64,000 bases of DNA from contig NZ_CP135990.1 of assembly GCF_030315915.2 (NCBI RefSeq), positions 496,001 to 560,000 of the forward strand, given 5' to 3'. Each line of letters starts with the position of its first letter. Position 1 is the first letter of the stretch. The position numbers and the translations under genes are program-made. Source of the DNA: Providencia zhijiangensis. GTDB taxonomy: Bacteria > Pseudomonadota > Gammaproteobacteria > Enterobacterales > Enterobacteriaceae. The notes under the pieces were generated by a model. It did no database searches, was not told the DNA's origin, and saw nothing but the letters and a program-made list of their open reading frames with translations. Shown piece after piece: positions 18,098-27,858 of the stretch.

Positions 18098-18119
18098 ATT
18101 TTGTTTTTGAGTTTTTATG

Positions 18120-18145
18120 AGGCTGCCAATGTGCAGCCTTTTATT
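18120..18145 (+). terminator. Terminator of the deoKPX operon
   Basis: AGGCTGC (18120-18126) pairs with GCAGCCT (18133-18139) around CAATGT and is followed by TTTTATT. It overlaps the last codons of the convergent DUF2750 gene. Confidence 0.85.
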
Positions 18146-18548
18146 CATATTGCTGGCATTCTTCTTGTAGGTCATCGAGCACGCTCTGAGCATCAAATAT
18201 TGGGGTACCCTTGCCATTGGGTAGCATCATAATGGCCGTTTTAATATTGGCGCTCGCCATGTCAGGTAATATTTCCGTCATTAAATGTTCCAATGTCATA
18301 GGAAGTGGGGAACATCCGGCCCATTCATCGGTTAAGCATAATTCGGCATACTCTTTTGCGACCCATAACGGTAAAAACAAACACGGGCTATCATCTTGAG
18401 CCGTGACTAAACCCTCATGATTACCCAATGTCCATACTTGCTCCCAATCCGCAACCTTGCCGATAAAATAGTCATATCGTTGATGAGGATTCAGTAGTAG
18501 AACATTTTGGATTTCTTGTTTTTTAGGTGAAAAATAGACACTGTTCAT
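18141..18548 (-). CDS. DUF2750 domain-containing protein
   Basis: A 135-aa soluble acidic protein. The N-terminal RYDYFIGKVADWEQVWTL segment and the following FLPLWVAKEYAELC stretch are typical of DUF2750, a family of small cytosolic proteins of unknown function. The ATG has AGGTAG upstream. It is a single-gene unit whose stop codon lies within the U-tract of the deoKPX terminator, so the two transcripts converge tightly. No partner gene is suggested by the context. Confidence 0.8.
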   Translation of the reverse strand: MNSVYFSPKKQEIQNVLLLNPHQRYDYFIGKVADWEQVWTLGNHEGLVTAQDDSPCLFLPLWVAKEYAELCLTDEWAGCSPLPMTLEHLMTEILPDMASANIKTAIMMLPNGKGTPIFDAQSVLDDLQEECQQYE

Positions 18549-18690
18549 TATTAGACTACCTGAAAAGTAATTGATAATTATTGAGAAAATTAAATGAATA
18601 ATTGATATCTTAGCAGTTATTCACTCACTATTTAGAGTGTTATATTTTACACAGCAAATTAGTTTTCAATGTCAGTTTAGGGCAATAGAC

Positions 18691-19704
18691 ATGATAGAAG
18701 CATTACTTGAAAAATATGCCATTGGCATGACCATCATTGCCGTCTGTTTAGCGTTGTATTTGCTTTTTGAAGTTTTACACAAGCGGCATAAACATAAGCG
18801 AAAAAGCATTTTGGTGCATGTGATCCAAACCATGGTGCTGTGCGTGATGGTGTTAGTGGCGGCTCAATCGGTGGATATGGCAGCCAGTGACTTTGATTTA
18901 ACCTTTATTTCAACACCACTGATTAATTTAGTCGCTATATCGGTGATCGCATTGATCATCACGCGAAAATTCTTCCAATTGGTTAACCGCCTAGAGAAGA
19001 AACAGATTAAAAAAGGCAGCGATCCAACTTCTGCGAGGATTATTGCGCGCGTATTTAAGACTGCGGTCATCGTCATCATTATGCTGTTATTTGGCGAACA
19101 TTTTGGCATGAGTTTGTCAGGATTAATGGCATTTGGGGGCATTGGCGGCATTGCCATCGGTATGGCGGGTAAAGATATTCTGAGTAACTTTTTCTCAGGG
19201 ATCATGCTCTATTTCGACCGCCCGTTTAATATTGGGGATTGGGTCAGTTCGCCAGATAGAAATATTGAAGGGACAGTCGTCGAGATTGGCTGGCGGATCA
19301 CCAAGATTGTCACGTTTGACCATCGCCCGCTCTATATTCCTAACTCACTGTTTTCTTCCATTAGCGTTGAAAATCCAGGGCGCATGACCAACCGACGAAT
19401 TAAAACGGAAATCGGTTTACGCTATGAAGATTCCGACAAAGTTAGCGCGATTGTGGAAGATATTCGCACCATGCTGAAGCAAGATGAAAATATCGATACA
19501 GGGCAAACCTTGCTGGTCTATTTCGATGCGTTTGCGGATTCCTCCCTGAATATTATGGTGTACTGCTTTACGAAAACCACCGTATGGGCTGAATGGCTGG
19601 ATGCACAGCAAGCGGTCTATTTGAAAATTATTGAGATAGTTAAGCGTCACAATGCGGACTTTGCATATCCATCTCAAACCCTGTATGTGGAAAGAAACAA
19701 GTAA
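18691..19704 (+). CDS. ynaI: YnaI-type small-conductance mechanosensitive channel
   Basis: Inner-membrane MscS-family channel of 337 aa that opens under membrane tension. Four to five hydrophobic helices are followed by the pore helix [20 protein letters not shown], then the beta domain starting [20 protein letters not shown] and the cytosolic cage. The C-terminal half matches E. coli YnaI almost segment by segment ([34 protein letters not shown]). The start is ATG 18691 behind TTAGGG; an earlier in-frame codon at 18637 would add 18 unconserved residues. It is flanked by non-coding gaps, so it is probably monocistronic. Confidence 0.9.
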   Translation: MIEALLEKYAIGMTIIAVCLALYLLFEVLHKRHKHKRKSILVHVIQTMVLCVMVLVAAQSVDMAASDFDLTFISTPLINLVAISVIALIITRKFFQLVNRLEKKQIKKGSDPTSARIIARVFKTAVIVIIMLLFGEHFGMSLSGLMAFGGIGGIAIGMAGKDILSNFFSGIMLYFDRPFNIGDWVSSPDRNIEGTVVEIGWRITKIVTFDHRPLYIPNSLFSSISVENPGRMTNRRIKTEIGLRYEDSDKVSAIVEDIRTMLKQDENIDTGQTLLVYFDAFADSSLNIMVYCFTKTTVWAEWLDAQQAVYLKIIEIVKRHNADFAYPSQTLYVERNK

Positions 19705-19721
19705 CCTCGTCGTCCTCGAAA

Positions 19722-19769
19722 ATTAACCGACTGATCCACTGTCATTATTGTTTGTTTCGGTCGGTTAAT
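19722..19769 (+). other. Long-loop inverted repeat after ynaI
   Basis: ATTAACCGAC (19722-19731) is perfectly complementary to GTCGGTTAAT (19760-19769), separated by 28 bases and followed by an AT-rich stretch with TTTTTT further on. It may act as a weak terminator. Confidence 0.45.
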
Positions 19770-19976
19770 CTGCAAATAATCTATTTTTTATGGTTTATGA
19801 CTAAAAAGCCGGTGAGGTTATCCGGAAATTTTTATACTATTAACCAGTGAGTTATAAAAAATATTCACCCTAGGCAAAACTGAATAATTTTGCATTAATT
19901 CTGACTATTTCAATCTCAGTATCTATCAAGTATATTGAGCCCCTCTTTACCTCAGCTAACCAAGAGCCAGACTGCT

Positions 19977-22136
19977 ATGAAGAAAATCAATGTGGCATGT
20001 AGCCAGGGGGTCGCTATCTATTTTACGGGTCAATTCCAGTGGGTAGATATTCGCGATGCACAGTTAAATAATATCGCTGCGGTTGTGCTCTCAGAACAAG
20101 ATGCCAACCAAGGGCTGTGGAAGAGAGTTGCAGACAGTAAACTCAGTATTCCGCTGTTTGTCATTAGTGACAAGCAGCTACCAGACAATGCACCAACGCC
20201 TGACTATTTGACCGCATTATTACCGCCAGCGCCTGCTGCGCGTGAAGAGAATAGCCGCCAATTACGGGATGCTGCAAACCAATACCTTGAACAGTTATTA
20301 CCGCCATTCTTTGCGCGAATGATGGATTATGCTGTGGGTCATAATGTGACGTTTGCCTGCCCCGGGCACCAAGGCGGACAATTTTTCCGTCGTCATCCAA
20401 CGGGCGAACAGTTCTACCAATTCTACGGTGAAAACCTCTTTCGCACCGATTTGTGTAACGCCGATGTGGCGATGGGGGATTTGCTGATCCACGAAGGGGC
20501 AGCCAAAGAAGCGCAAAAATTTGCGGCGAAAGTGTTCAATGCAGATAAAACCTACTTTGTGCTTAATGGTACGTCGTCATCCAATAAAGTGGTGCTGAAT
20601 GCCTTATTAACACCCGGTGATTTAGTGTTGTTTGACCGCAATAACCATAAATCTAACCATCATGGCGCCCTGATCCAAGCGGGGGCAACACCCGTTTATC
20701 TAGAAACGGCACGTAACCCATTTGGTTTTATTGGCGGGATTGATGCCCACTGTTTTACTGAAGAATACTTAAGAAACGCGGTGAGCGAAGTGATGCCTGA
20801 AAAAGCACAGGCAGAAAAACCGTTCCGCCTTGCTGTGATCCAGCTCGGGACATATGACGGCACGGTCTACAACGCGAGACAAGTGGTGGATAAGATAGGG
20901 CATCTTTGCGAATACATTCTGTTTGATTCCGCGTGGGTGGGTTACGAACAGTTTATTCCGATGATGCGCCAATGCTCGCCGTTACTGCTGGAACTGAATG
21001 AGAATGACCCCGGTATTATGGTGACTCAATCGGTTCACAAACAGTTAGCGGGCTTTTCCCAAGCGTCACAGATCCATAAAAAAGATAATCATATCAAAGG
21101 CCAAGAGCGCTTTGTTTCCCATAAGAAACTGAATAACGCGTTTATGATGCACGCCTCTACCAGCCCGTTTTACCCGCTGTTTGCTTCATTGGATGTGAAT
21201 GCGCGTATGCACCAAGGGGAAGCGGGGGAAATGATGTGGATGGAGTGTGTGAGGCAAGGGATTGAAGTTAGAAAATCCATTATTAAACACTGCCGTCACT
21301 TTAGACCGTTTGTGCCAGAGTTAGTGGATGGCAAGCCGTGGCATGAATACCCAACCGAGCAAATTGCGTCGGAACAGCGTTTCTTTAATTTTATTCCGAA
21401 AGAGCATTGGCATGCGTTTGATGGCTACGCGCAGGATCAATATTTCGTTGACCCTTGCAAGCTGATGCTGACGACGCCGGGGATTGATGTTGAAAGCGGG
21501 GAGTATGAGTCTTTTGGGGTTCCTGCCACGATTTTGGCGCATTTTCTGCGTGAGCACGGCGTGATCCCAGAAAAATGTGATTTGAACTCCATCTTGTTCT
21601 TGTTAACCCCAGCGGAATCACGTGAAAAGCTCGAACTGCTGGTTTCTCATTTAGTGCGTTTCGAGCAGCTTCTGGATGAAGATGCGTTATTTGAAGACGT
21701 ATTGCCGTCAGTGTATCAGCGTTATCAGGAACAGTATCAAGGGTATACTCTGCGTCGATTATGCCAAGAAATGCATCAATTAAGCGTGGATTTTAATATT
21801 AAACAGCTGCAAAAAGAGATGTTCCGTAAGGCGCATTTCCCAGTAGTGAAAATGAATCCGCAGCAGGCACACCTAGAGTTTATTCGTGGCAATGTGGAGT
21901 TACTGCCGCTGGATGAACTAGAAGGGCGTATTGCCGCAGAAGGGGCGTTGCCTTATCCGCCGGGCGTGCTGTGTGTGGTGCCGGGTGAAGTGTGGTCAGA
22001 GCCTGTTCTTCAGTATTTTAAAGCGCTGGAAGCGGGAATTAATGCCTTGCCGGGTTTTGCACCTGAGCTGCAAGGGGTCTATATTTCGAAAAATGAAAAT
22101 GGGCCAAAACGCGTGTATGCGCATGTTTTGAAATAA
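19977..22136 (+). CDS. speC: Ornithine decarboxylase
   Basis: PLP-dependent fold-type I decarboxylase converting ornithine to putrescine, a cytosolic entry step of polyamine synthesis. An N-terminal wing domain (about 1-105) precedes the core with FACPGHQGGQFF, DRNNHKSNHHGAL and the PLP lysine K355 in TQSVHKQLAG, the same residue number as in E. coli SpeC. The C-terminal EGALPYPPGVLCVVPGE segment is conserved. At 719 aa it is close to E. coli SpeC (711). ATG 19977 is chosen because MKKINVA aligns with the E. coli start; the upstream in-frame TTG at 19935 is unsupported. No potE-type antiporter is adjacent, so the biosynthetic form is more likely than inducible SpeF. Confidence 0.92.
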   Translation: MKKINVACSQGVAIYFTGQFQWVDIRDAQLNNIAAVVLSEQDANQGLWKRVADSKLSIPLFVISDKQLPDNAPTPDYLTALLPPAPAAREENSRQLRDAANQYLEQLLPPFFARMMDYAVGHNVTFACPGHQGGQFFRRHPTGEQFYQFYGENLFRTDLCNADVAMGDLLIHEGAAKEAQKFAAKVFNADKTYFVLNGTSSSNKVVLNALLTPGDLVLFDRNNHKSNHHGALIQAGATPVYLETARNPFGFIGGIDAHCFTEEYLRNAVSEVMPEKAQAEKPFRLAVIQLGTYDGTVYNARQVVDKIGHLCEYILFDSAWVGYEQFIPMMRQCSPLLLELNENDPGIMVTQSVHKQLAGFSQASQIHKKDNHIKGQERFVSHKKLNNAFMMHASTSPFYPLFASLDVNARMHQGEAGEMMWMECVRQGIEVRKSIIKHCRHFRPFVPELVDGKPWHEYPTEQIASEQRFFNFIPKEHWHAFDGYAQDQYFVDPCKLMLTTPGIDVESGEYESFGVPATILAHFLREHGVIPEKCDLNSILFLLTPAESREKLELLVSHLVRFEQLLDEDALFEDVLPSVYQRYQEQYQGYTLRRLCQEMHQLSVDFNIKQLQKEMFRKAHFPVVKMNPQQAHLEFIRGNVELLPLDELEGRIAAEGALPYPPGVLCVVPGEVWSEPVLQYFKALEAGINALPGFAPELQGVYISKNENGPKRVYAHVLK

Positions 22137-22191
22137 ATTTCCTCGTATTCAGACATCAAGCATAGATTTTGCCGAATGAGATAGCTAAATT

Positions 22192-22214
22192 GGGATCCGC
22201 GAAATGTGGATCCC
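22192..22214 (+). other. Stem-loop upstream of the nucleoside hydrolase gene
   Basis: GGGATCC (22192-22198) and GGATCCC (22208-22214) form a perfect stem with a nine-base loop and no U-tract, 21 bp before the next start codon. It could act as an intercistronic processing hairpin or an operator. Confidence 0.4.
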
Positions 22215-22235
22215 GATTGACGATAAGGCAACCCT

Positions 22236-23171
22236 ATGACGAAAAAGATTATTTTAGACTGTGACCCAGGGCATGACGATGCCATCGCTATGCTACTGGC
22301 TTACGGTAATCCAGACATCGATTTACTCGCCGTCACCACGGTTGCAGGCAACCAAACTCTCGAAAAAGTCACCCGTAATGCCCGTGCCATTGCTGAAATG
22401 GCGAATATTCGCGGTATTCCTTTTGCAGCAGGCTCTGCGCGCCCATTAGTGCGTGAAGTGGAAGTGGCACCCGATATCCATGGAGATTCTGGGTTGGATG
22501 GCCCTGAGCTTCCAACACCAACGTTAGCGTTGGATGAACGCCATGGGGTGAATTTGATCATCGATACGATCATGTCCCACCCACCAAAAACCGTTACCTT
22601 AGTGCCTACGGGGGCGCTGACCAATATCGCATTAGCCGCAAGGTTAGAACCTCGGATTGTGGAGCGCGTGAAGGAAGTGGTGTTGATGGGAGGGGGCTAC
22701 CATGTGGGCAATTGGAGCCCAGTCGCGGAATTTAATATCAAAATAGACCCTGAAGCGGCGCATATCGTTTTTAATGAAAAGTGGCCGTTAACCATGGTCG
22801 GTTTGGATCTCACTAACCAAGCATTGGCAACGCCAGATGTTGTGGCGAAAATTGCTGAAATAGACACGAAATGCTCAAAATTTGTCGTCGAATTGCTGGA
22901 TTTCTTCGGCAAAATGTATAAACAGGCTCAGGGTTTTGATGCGCCTCCGGTGCATGATCCTTGTGCCGTTGCCTACGTGATTGACCCGTCAGTGATGACT
23001 ACCCAGAAAGTCCCTGTGGACATCGAATTAACGGGAACGCTGACTCTCGGTATGACGGTGGCAGATTTTCGCCATCCAGCACCAGCGGATTGCCATACGC
23101 AGGTTGCCGTGAAATTAGACCGCGATAAGTTTTGGCAGATGGTCATCGACGCACTGAAGAATATTGGTTAA
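22236..23171 (+). CDS. Nucleoside hydrolase, Rih type
   Basis: Hydrolyses ribonucleosides to free base and ribose. The N-terminal calcium-binding motif DCDPGHDDAIAM (residues 8-19), the HGDSGLDGP loop, the GGGYHVGNWSP strand, EFNIKIDPEAA and the VHDPCAVAY histidine-aspartate motif are all intact, and 311 aa equals the length of E. coli RihA. The DCDPGHDD/HGxSGLDGP/EFNxxxDPEAA pattern fits the pyrimidine-preferring RihA/RihB group, but I cannot fix the subtype from sequence alone. AAGG lies ahead of the ATG. The next gene starts 16 bp downstream, suggesting co-transcription. Confidence 0.9.
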   Translation: MTKKIILDCDPGHDDAIAMLLAYGNPDIDLLAVTTVAGNQTLEKVTRNARAIAEMANIRGIPFAAGSARPLVREVEVAPDIHGDSGLDGPELPTPTLALDERHGVNLIIDTIMSHPPKTVTLVPTGALTNIALAARLEPRIVERVKEVVLMGGGYHVGNWSPVAEFNIKIDPEAAHIVFNEKWPLTMVGLDLTNQALATPDVVAKIAEIDTKCSKFVVELLDFFGKMYKQAQGFDAPPVHDPCAVAYVIDPSVMTTQKVPVDIELTGTLTLGMTVADFRHPAPADCHTQVAVKLDRDKFWQMVIDALKNIG

Positions 23172-23187
23172 TGGAATCGTATTTAAC

Positions 23188-23661
23188 ATGAATAGTGAAT
23201 TAGAACAGATGCCTTACGAGGCATTAATTGAACGCAGCATGAATTCCCTGCAATTGAAAAACCAGTTCCATTGCGATAATTGGAAACTGGATGAAGCCAG
23301 TTGGTCGGTGGATCAAGATGAAGGTACCATTATTTTCCATGCACCGGACAATATAATGGTGACGGCACCCGTGCAAATCGTTGGGACTTATGACCAAAAT
23401 GTCGGGAGCTGGATGTGGGGCTGGGCGAATAGCTCTATTGACCCATCATTAATGCGAGATGCGATTGTGGTTAAAGCCTACGGCGAGCGCCAAGATAATA
23501 GCTTGCTGACTTCCCGAGTGAGCGATATCGAAGAGTATGATGCATGGCAGTTGGCGGCATTGGCTTGTGAGTTAAATGAGCAACAAGGTGTTTATCGCGG
23601 CGTTGCTGGTAGTACTCTGATTTTTATGACATTCGGTCAAATTTCCCTTCAAAAAATCTAA
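23188..23661 (+). CDS. DUF6882 family protein
   Basis: A 157-aa soluble protein whose central SWMWGWANSSIDPSL motif and the later DAWQLAALACEL helix mark the DUF6882 family, of unknown function. Start ATG 23188 is used (MNSELEQMPYEAL); a further in-frame codon at 23164 overlaps the end of the nucleoside hydrolase gene and is less likely. Close spacing to the hydrolase gene suggests a shared transcript, though no functional link is known. It has no signal peptide or membrane segment. Confidence 0.75.
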   Translation: MNSELEQMPYEALIERSMNSLQLKNQFHCDNWKLDEASWSVDQDEGTIIFHAPDNIMVTAPVQIVGTYDQNVGSWMWGWANSSIDPSLMRDAIVVKAYGERQDNSLLTSRVSDIEEYDAWQLAALACELNEQQGVYRGVAGSTLIFMTFGQISLQKI

Positions 23662-23756
23662 GCTATAAACGCCTTTTTTATTGTTGATAAAAAGGGCGTC
23701 ACTAACTCCTCAAAAACGACTTGCACAGTTTATTATGGCAATAGTTTATTATGACA

Positions 23757-23794
23757 AAAGAAAGCCAGCTGTTAAAATGCGGCTTTCTTTTGCT
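23757..23794 (+). terminator. Terminator-like hairpin before dusA
   Basis: AAAGAAAGCC (23757-23766) and GGCTTTCTTT (23781-23790) form a perfect ten-base-pair stem with a 14-base loop ending in a T-rich run. An imperfect hairpin (ACGCC...GGGCGT, 23669-23699) lies closer to the DUF6882 stop. Either could end the upstream transcript. Confidence 0.65.
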
Positions 23795-23845
23795 ATTTCA
23801 CAACAGCATAAGCCTTAAATTCGATATCAACGCCAAAAGACCAAC

Positions 23846-24871
23846 ATGCAACAAAATCAAACGATAGAACAAAATACACCATCAACAACAGATGGTTACA
23901 AAAATCTTAACCGCTTCTCGGTTGCGCCTATGCTCGATTGGACCGACCGTCATTGCCGTTATTTCCATCGCTTATTAACGAAAAATACGTTGCTGTACAC
24001 CGAAATGGTGACGACGGGTGCGATCATTTATGGCAAAGGCGACTATCTTGCTTATAGCGAAGAAGAGCATCCGGTTTCCTTGCAATTGGGTGGCAGTGAT
24101 CCTGCGGCTTTAGCGCAATGCGCAAAATTAGCGCAAGAACGTGGCTACGATGAAATCAACCTGAACGTCGGTTGCCCATCAGACCGCGTACAGAACGGAC
24201 GCTTTGGTGCGTGTTTAATGGCAGATGCTCAACTGGTCGCAGATTGTGTCAAAGCGATGCGTGATGTGGTGTCTATCCCTGTGACGGTGAAAACGCGTAT
24301 TGGGATTGATGAGCAAGATAGCTACGAATTTTTATGCGAATTCATTGATACCGTCTCCACAAAAGGGGACTGCGACATGTTTATTATCCATGCTCGCAAG
24401 GCGTGGTTATCTGGATTAAGCCCAAAAGAAAACCGTGAAATTCCCCCTCTGGATTACCCTCGCGTATACCAATTAAAACGTGATTTCCCGCATCTCACCA
24501 TGGCAATTAATGGGGGGATTAAAACCCTCGAAGAAGCTAAAGAGCATCTAAAACATTTAGATGGTGTGATGGTGGGGCGTGAAGCGTATCAAAATCCGTC
24601 AATTTTAACCGCGGTAGATAATCAATTGTTTGATGAAACAATGCCAATTGTCGATAGCGTTGCTGCTGTTCGCAGTATGTATCCATACATCGAAAAAGAG
24701 CTGTCTAACGGGGCTTATTTAGGGCATATGACTCGCCATATGCTAGGGATTTTTCAAGGAATTCCGGGGGCTCGTCAATGGCGTCGCCACTTAAGCGAAA
24801 ATGCCCATAAACAAGGTGCTGACTTATCTGTGGTCGAACAAGCGCTCGCGTTTGTAACTCGCGGCGAGTAA
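23846..24871 (+). CDS. dusA: tRNA-dihydrouridine(20/20a) synthase DusA
   Basis: FMN-dependent reductase making dihydrouridine at D-loop positions 20/20a. The TIM-barrel start [20 protein letters not shown], the catalytic cysteine in [10 protein letters not shown], the FMN-site KTRIG and IHARKAWL segments, NGGI and the [10 protein letters not shown] motif are all present. At 341 aa it is of normal length and intact, including its 5' end. dusA is a known integration site for a family of prophages and islands; none is inserted here. The gene opens the dusA-x-qorA-dnaB block seen in E. coli. Confidence 0.95.
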   Translation: MQQNQTIEQNTPSTTDGYKNLNRFSVAPMLDWTDRHCRYFHRLLTKNTLLYTEMVTTGAIIYGKGDYLAYSEEEHPVSLQLGGSDPAALAQCAKLAQERGYDEINLNVGCPSDRVQNGRFGACLMADAQLVADCVKAMRDVVSIPVTVKTRIGIDEQDSYEFLCEFIDTVSTKGDCDMFIIHARKAWLSGLSPKENREIPPLDYPRVYQLKRDFPHLTMAINGGIKTLEEAKEHLKHLDGVMVGREAYQNPSILTAVDNQLFDETMPIVDSVAAVRSMYPYIEKELSNGAYLGHMTRHMLGIFQGIPGARQWRRHLSENAHKQGADLSVVEQALAFVTRGE

Positions 24872-24968
24872 ATATTACTTAAATGAAACTGCAATTTTGG
24901 TTGATGCGGGCTGAATAGGATTATCTGCATGCTATGATAAAACTCATGAATGAATGGGGAAAAAGCAG

Positions 24969-25142
24969 ATGAAAATATTAATAGTAACTTCTTTGCTGCT
25001 GTTAGTTGCTGGATGTTCGGGGTCAGGTGGGCAGATGCGAGAACCACCCAAGCAAGATCCCTATGAGGGAACGGTGCTAAACACCATTAAAGAGAACCAG
25101 CAGATCTACAAAGAGCAGCAAGCACGCAAAGGGCATTATTAA
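24969..25142 (+). CDS. Small lipoprotein in the pspG position
   Basis: A 57-aa protein: MKILIVTSLLLLVAGC is a short lipoprotein signal peptide with lipobox LVAGC (acylated Cys16), then a glycine/serine linker and a charged tail rich in K, Q and E. It is too short for an enzyme. The ATG at 24969 follows GGGGAAAAAGCAG; an earlier in-frame ATG at 24954 is possible but would put charged residues before a complete signal. In E. coli the slot between dusA and qorA is held by pspG, an unrelated membrane protein. Function unknown. Confidence 0.75.
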   Translation: MKILIVTSLLLLVAGCSGSGGQMREPPKQDPYEGTVLNTIKENQQIYKEQQARKGHY

Positions 25143-25208
25143 TTGGTGCAACTGAAGTCATTAATCAGTGCAACTGAAGTGAGTAAAATTGCCGTTGTTA
25201 GAATTTTA

Positions 25209-25241
25209 AAAGCGCCAGTTATTGATAGCTGGCGCTTTTTT
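25209..25241. terminator. Bidirectional terminator, lipoprotein gene / qorA
   Basis: AAAGCGCCAG (25209-25218) pairs with CTGGCGCTTTT (25229-25239) around a ten-base loop, with TTTTTT on the plus side and an A/T-rich flank giving U residues on the minus side. Confidence 0.9.
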
Positions 25242-25246
25242 ATGAA

Positions 25247-26230
25247 TTAAGGAATGAGCAAGCTTGAGCCTTGGGTTTTACGTTGTTCCAGTGTTTGATG
25301 GGCTTTTTGGGCATCTTTCAGCGCAAAAATTTGAGATGCCGGCACATCCACATTCACTTTGCCACTTAAAATCATGTCAAACAGGGCTTTGCTGGCTTGG
25401 TCTAACTCTTGTCTGTTAGTGACATAGCCACCTAATGATGGGCGGGTCACGTACAGGGAGCCTTTTTGATTTAAGATCCCCAAGTTAACCCCAGTTACGG
25501 CGCCAGACGCGTTACCAAAGCTCACCATTAAACCGCGACGTTTCAGTGAATCTAAAGACGCCAACCACGTCGCTTGACCTACAGAGTCATACACCACATT
25601 CACTTTTTCGCCATGAGTGATTTCTTTTACGCGTTCAGCGATGTTTTCGGTTTGGTAATTGATAACTTCCCATGCGCCTGCGGCTTTCGCACGCTGCGCT
25701 TTCTCTTCAGAGCCAACGGTACCAATCATTTTCGCGCCTAACGCTTTGGCCCATTGGCAAGCAATTAGGCCAACACCACCTGCTGCAGCGTGGAATAAGA
25801 AAACTTCATCTTTTTGAACTTGGTAGGTTTGATTGAGCAGGTAGTAAACCGTCATACCCTTAAGCGAACAGGCTGCCGCTTGTTCGAAGGTGATGCCGTC
25901 GGGTAAGTGTGCCACGGCATTGACGGGTACATTATGAACTTCACTGTATGCGCCTAGCGGACCTTGTGCGTAAACGACGCGATCACCCGGTTTGAAACCG
26001 GTGACTTGGGAGCCAGTTTTAACCACTACACCGGCCGCTTCTGTGCCAAGCCCACATGGCAAACTTGCAACTGGATACAATCCACTACGTACATAGGTAT
26101 CAATAAAGTTAATACCAATTGCACGGTTTTCGATTTGGATTTCATTTTCAGCCGGCGCATTCGGGGAATAGTCGACAAAATTGAGAACTTCAGGACCACC
26201 ATGTTGCGAAAATTCAATACGTTTTGCCAT
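25247..26230 (-). CDS. qorA: Quinone oxidoreductase, NADPH-dependent
   Basis: Zinc-independent medium-chain dehydrogenase/reductase of 327 aa reducing quinones with NADPH. The N-terminal catalytic domain contains AIGINFIDTYVRSGLYP, the GTEAAGVV motif and GDRVVYAQ; the Rossmann fold carries AAAGGVGLIACQWAKALGA. It aligns with E. coli QorA end to end (STRPSLxGY-like segment and the GSSLLIP terminus). The start is ATG 26230, with GGAG six bases upstream; the in-frame TTG at 26242 is the same RBS region and is unlikely. It is divergent from dnaB. Confidence 0.94.
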   Translation of the reverse strand: MAKRIEFSQHGGPEVLNFVDYSPNAPAENEIQIENRAIGINFIDTYVRSGLYPVASLPCGLGTEAAGVVVKTGSQVTGFKPGDRVVYAQGPLGAYSEVHNVPVNAVAHLPDGITFEQAAACSLKGMTVYYLLNQTYQVQKDEVFLFHAAAGGVGLIACQWAKALGAKMIGTVGSEEKAQRAKAAGAWEVINYQTENIAERVKEITHGEKVNVVYDSVGQATWLASLDSLKRRGLMVSFGNASGAVTGVNLGILNQKGSLYVTRPSLGGYVTNRQELDQASKALFDMILSGKVNVDVPASQIFALKDAQKAHQTLEQRKTQGSSLLIP

Positions 26231-26442
26231 GATCATCTCCAATGAGTGAGTTTGTTTTTATTAACAGTATCAATTGCTCCATCATAACGCGATGCTTTAA
26301 TGAGAAGAATTATCGGTTTGTGCGCTGCGTTAAGATTGTGCCTGCAATAATATCTTGTGCAGATAACAATAAAGACGCCACATGACACCTAAGATTGGCG
26401 TATACTAACTGTTGGTTAATTATAGACGTGGATATTTCAAGT

Positions 26443-27852
26443 ATGGCTAAAAAACCCTCCTCAGATTACAAGACAAACCCACCGCGCGATCAGCAAATGG
26501 AAGGCTTAAAACTTCCGCCGCACTCTATCGAAGCGGAACAGTCTGTATTGGGGGGGCTGATGTTAGACAACGAACGTTGGGATACGGTTTCCGAGCGTGT
26601 TACATCAGCCGATTTTTTTAGTCGTCCTCACCGCACTATCTTTGCACAAATGCAAATCCTGCTTGAGCAGGGCAAGCCTATTGACTTGATCACCTTGTCA
26701 GAATCCCTTGAACAGCAAGGTGAATTGGACAGCGTTGGGGGCTTTGCTTACTTAGCGGAATTATCGAAAAATACCCCAAGTGCGGCGAACATCAATGCTT
26801 ATGCGGATATCGTCCGTGAACGTGCTATCGTGCGAGATATGATTTCCGTCGCCAATGATATTGCTGATGCTGGGTATGACCCACAAGGCCGCAGCAGTGA
26901 AGATCTCCTCGATTTCGCGGAAACCAAAGTTTTCCAAATAGCAGAATCGCGCGCAAATAAAGATGAAGGTCCGAAAGGGATCGAAGCGATTTTGTCGGAA
27001 ACCGTTGAAAAAATTGAACAGCTTTATCAGCAGCCTCATGATGGTGTCACCGGGGTTTCCACGGGCTATCAAGATTTAGATAAGAAAACCGCAGGGTTAC
27101 AAGGCTCAGATTTAATTATTGTTGCCGCGCGTCCATCCATGGGTAAAACTACCTTTGCGATGAACTTGTGTGAAAATGCGGCAATGACCGAAGAAAAACC
27201 AGTACTTATCTTCAGTTTGGAGATGCCCGGCAACCAGATCATGATGCGTATGCTTGCATCACTGTCTCGCGTTGACCAAACCCGTATCCGTACGGGGCAG
27301 CTTGATGATGAGGATTGGGCACGAATTTCGAGCACCATGGGCATATTGATGGAAAAACGCAATATGTACATCGATGACTCATCGGGGTTAACGCCAACAG
27401 AAGTCCGTTCTCGTGCTCGCCGAATTTATCGCGAACACGGCGGGTTAAGCCTGATTATGATCGACTACCTTCAGTTAATGCGCGTGCCTGCGTTGTCCGA
27501 TAACCGTACATTGGAAATCGCTGAAATTTCTCGTTCTCTCAAGGCGTTAGCGAAAGAATTAAACGTGCCAGTGGTGGCGCTTTCCCAGTTAAACCGTAGC
27601 TTGGAGCAACGTGCAGACAAACGTCCAGTCAACTCCGATTTACGTGAATCAGGCTCCATCGAGCAAGACGCCGACTTAATTATGTTTATCTATCGTGACG
27701 AGGTCTATCACGATAACAGCGACCTCAAAGGGGTTGCAGAAATTATTTTAGGTAAACAGCGTAACGGCCCGATAGGGACGGTGAGATTGACGTTTAATGG
27801 GCAGTGGTCGAGGTTTGATAATTATGCGGGGCCAGCCTACGATGACGAATAA
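26443..27852 (+). CDS. dnaB: Replicative DNA helicase DnaB
   Basis: Hexameric 5'-3' helicase that drives the replication fork and recruits primase. The N-terminal collar domain (from about 25, HSIEAEQSVLGGLMLDNERW) precedes the RecA-like domain with Walker A ARPSMGKTT (K235), Walker B LIMIDYLQLM, and the SLEQRADKRP and ESGSIEQDAD motifs. Length 469 aa matches E. coli (471). ATG 26443 is selected because MAKKPSS is followed closely by conserved sequence; an upstream in-frame ATG at 26395 adds residues absent from the family. The Shine-Dalgarno is weak. Confidence 0.97.
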   Translation: MAKKPSSDYKTNPPRDQQMEGLKLPPHSIEAEQSVLGGLMLDNERWDTVSERVTSADFFSRPHRTIFAQMQILLEQGKPIDLITLSESLEQQGELDSVGGFAYLAELSKNTPSAANINAYADIVRERAIVRDMISVANDIADAGYDPQGRSSEDLLDFAETKVFQIAESRANKDEGPKGIEAILSETVEKIEQLYQQPHDGVTGVSTGYQDLDKKTAGLQGSDLIIVAARPSMGKTTFAMNLCENAAMTEEKPVLIFSLEMPGNQIMMRMLASLSRVDQTRIRTGQLDDEDWARISSTMGILMEKRNMYIDDSSGLTPTEVRSRARRIYREHGGLSLIMIDYLQLMRVPALSDNRTLEIAEISRSLKALAKELNVPVVALSQLNRSLEQRADKRPVNSDLRESGSIEQDADLIMFIYRDEVYHDNSDLKGVAEIILGKQRNGPIGTVRLTFNGQWSRFDNYAGPAYDDE

Positions 27853-27858
27853 CCTAAT

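Noticed and set aside
25146-25180. Direct repeat GTGCAACTGAAGT twice, 22 bp apart, after the small lipoprotein gene
   Set aside because: The short repeat is real but has no associated element, target duplication or gene, and is likely a local slippage product.
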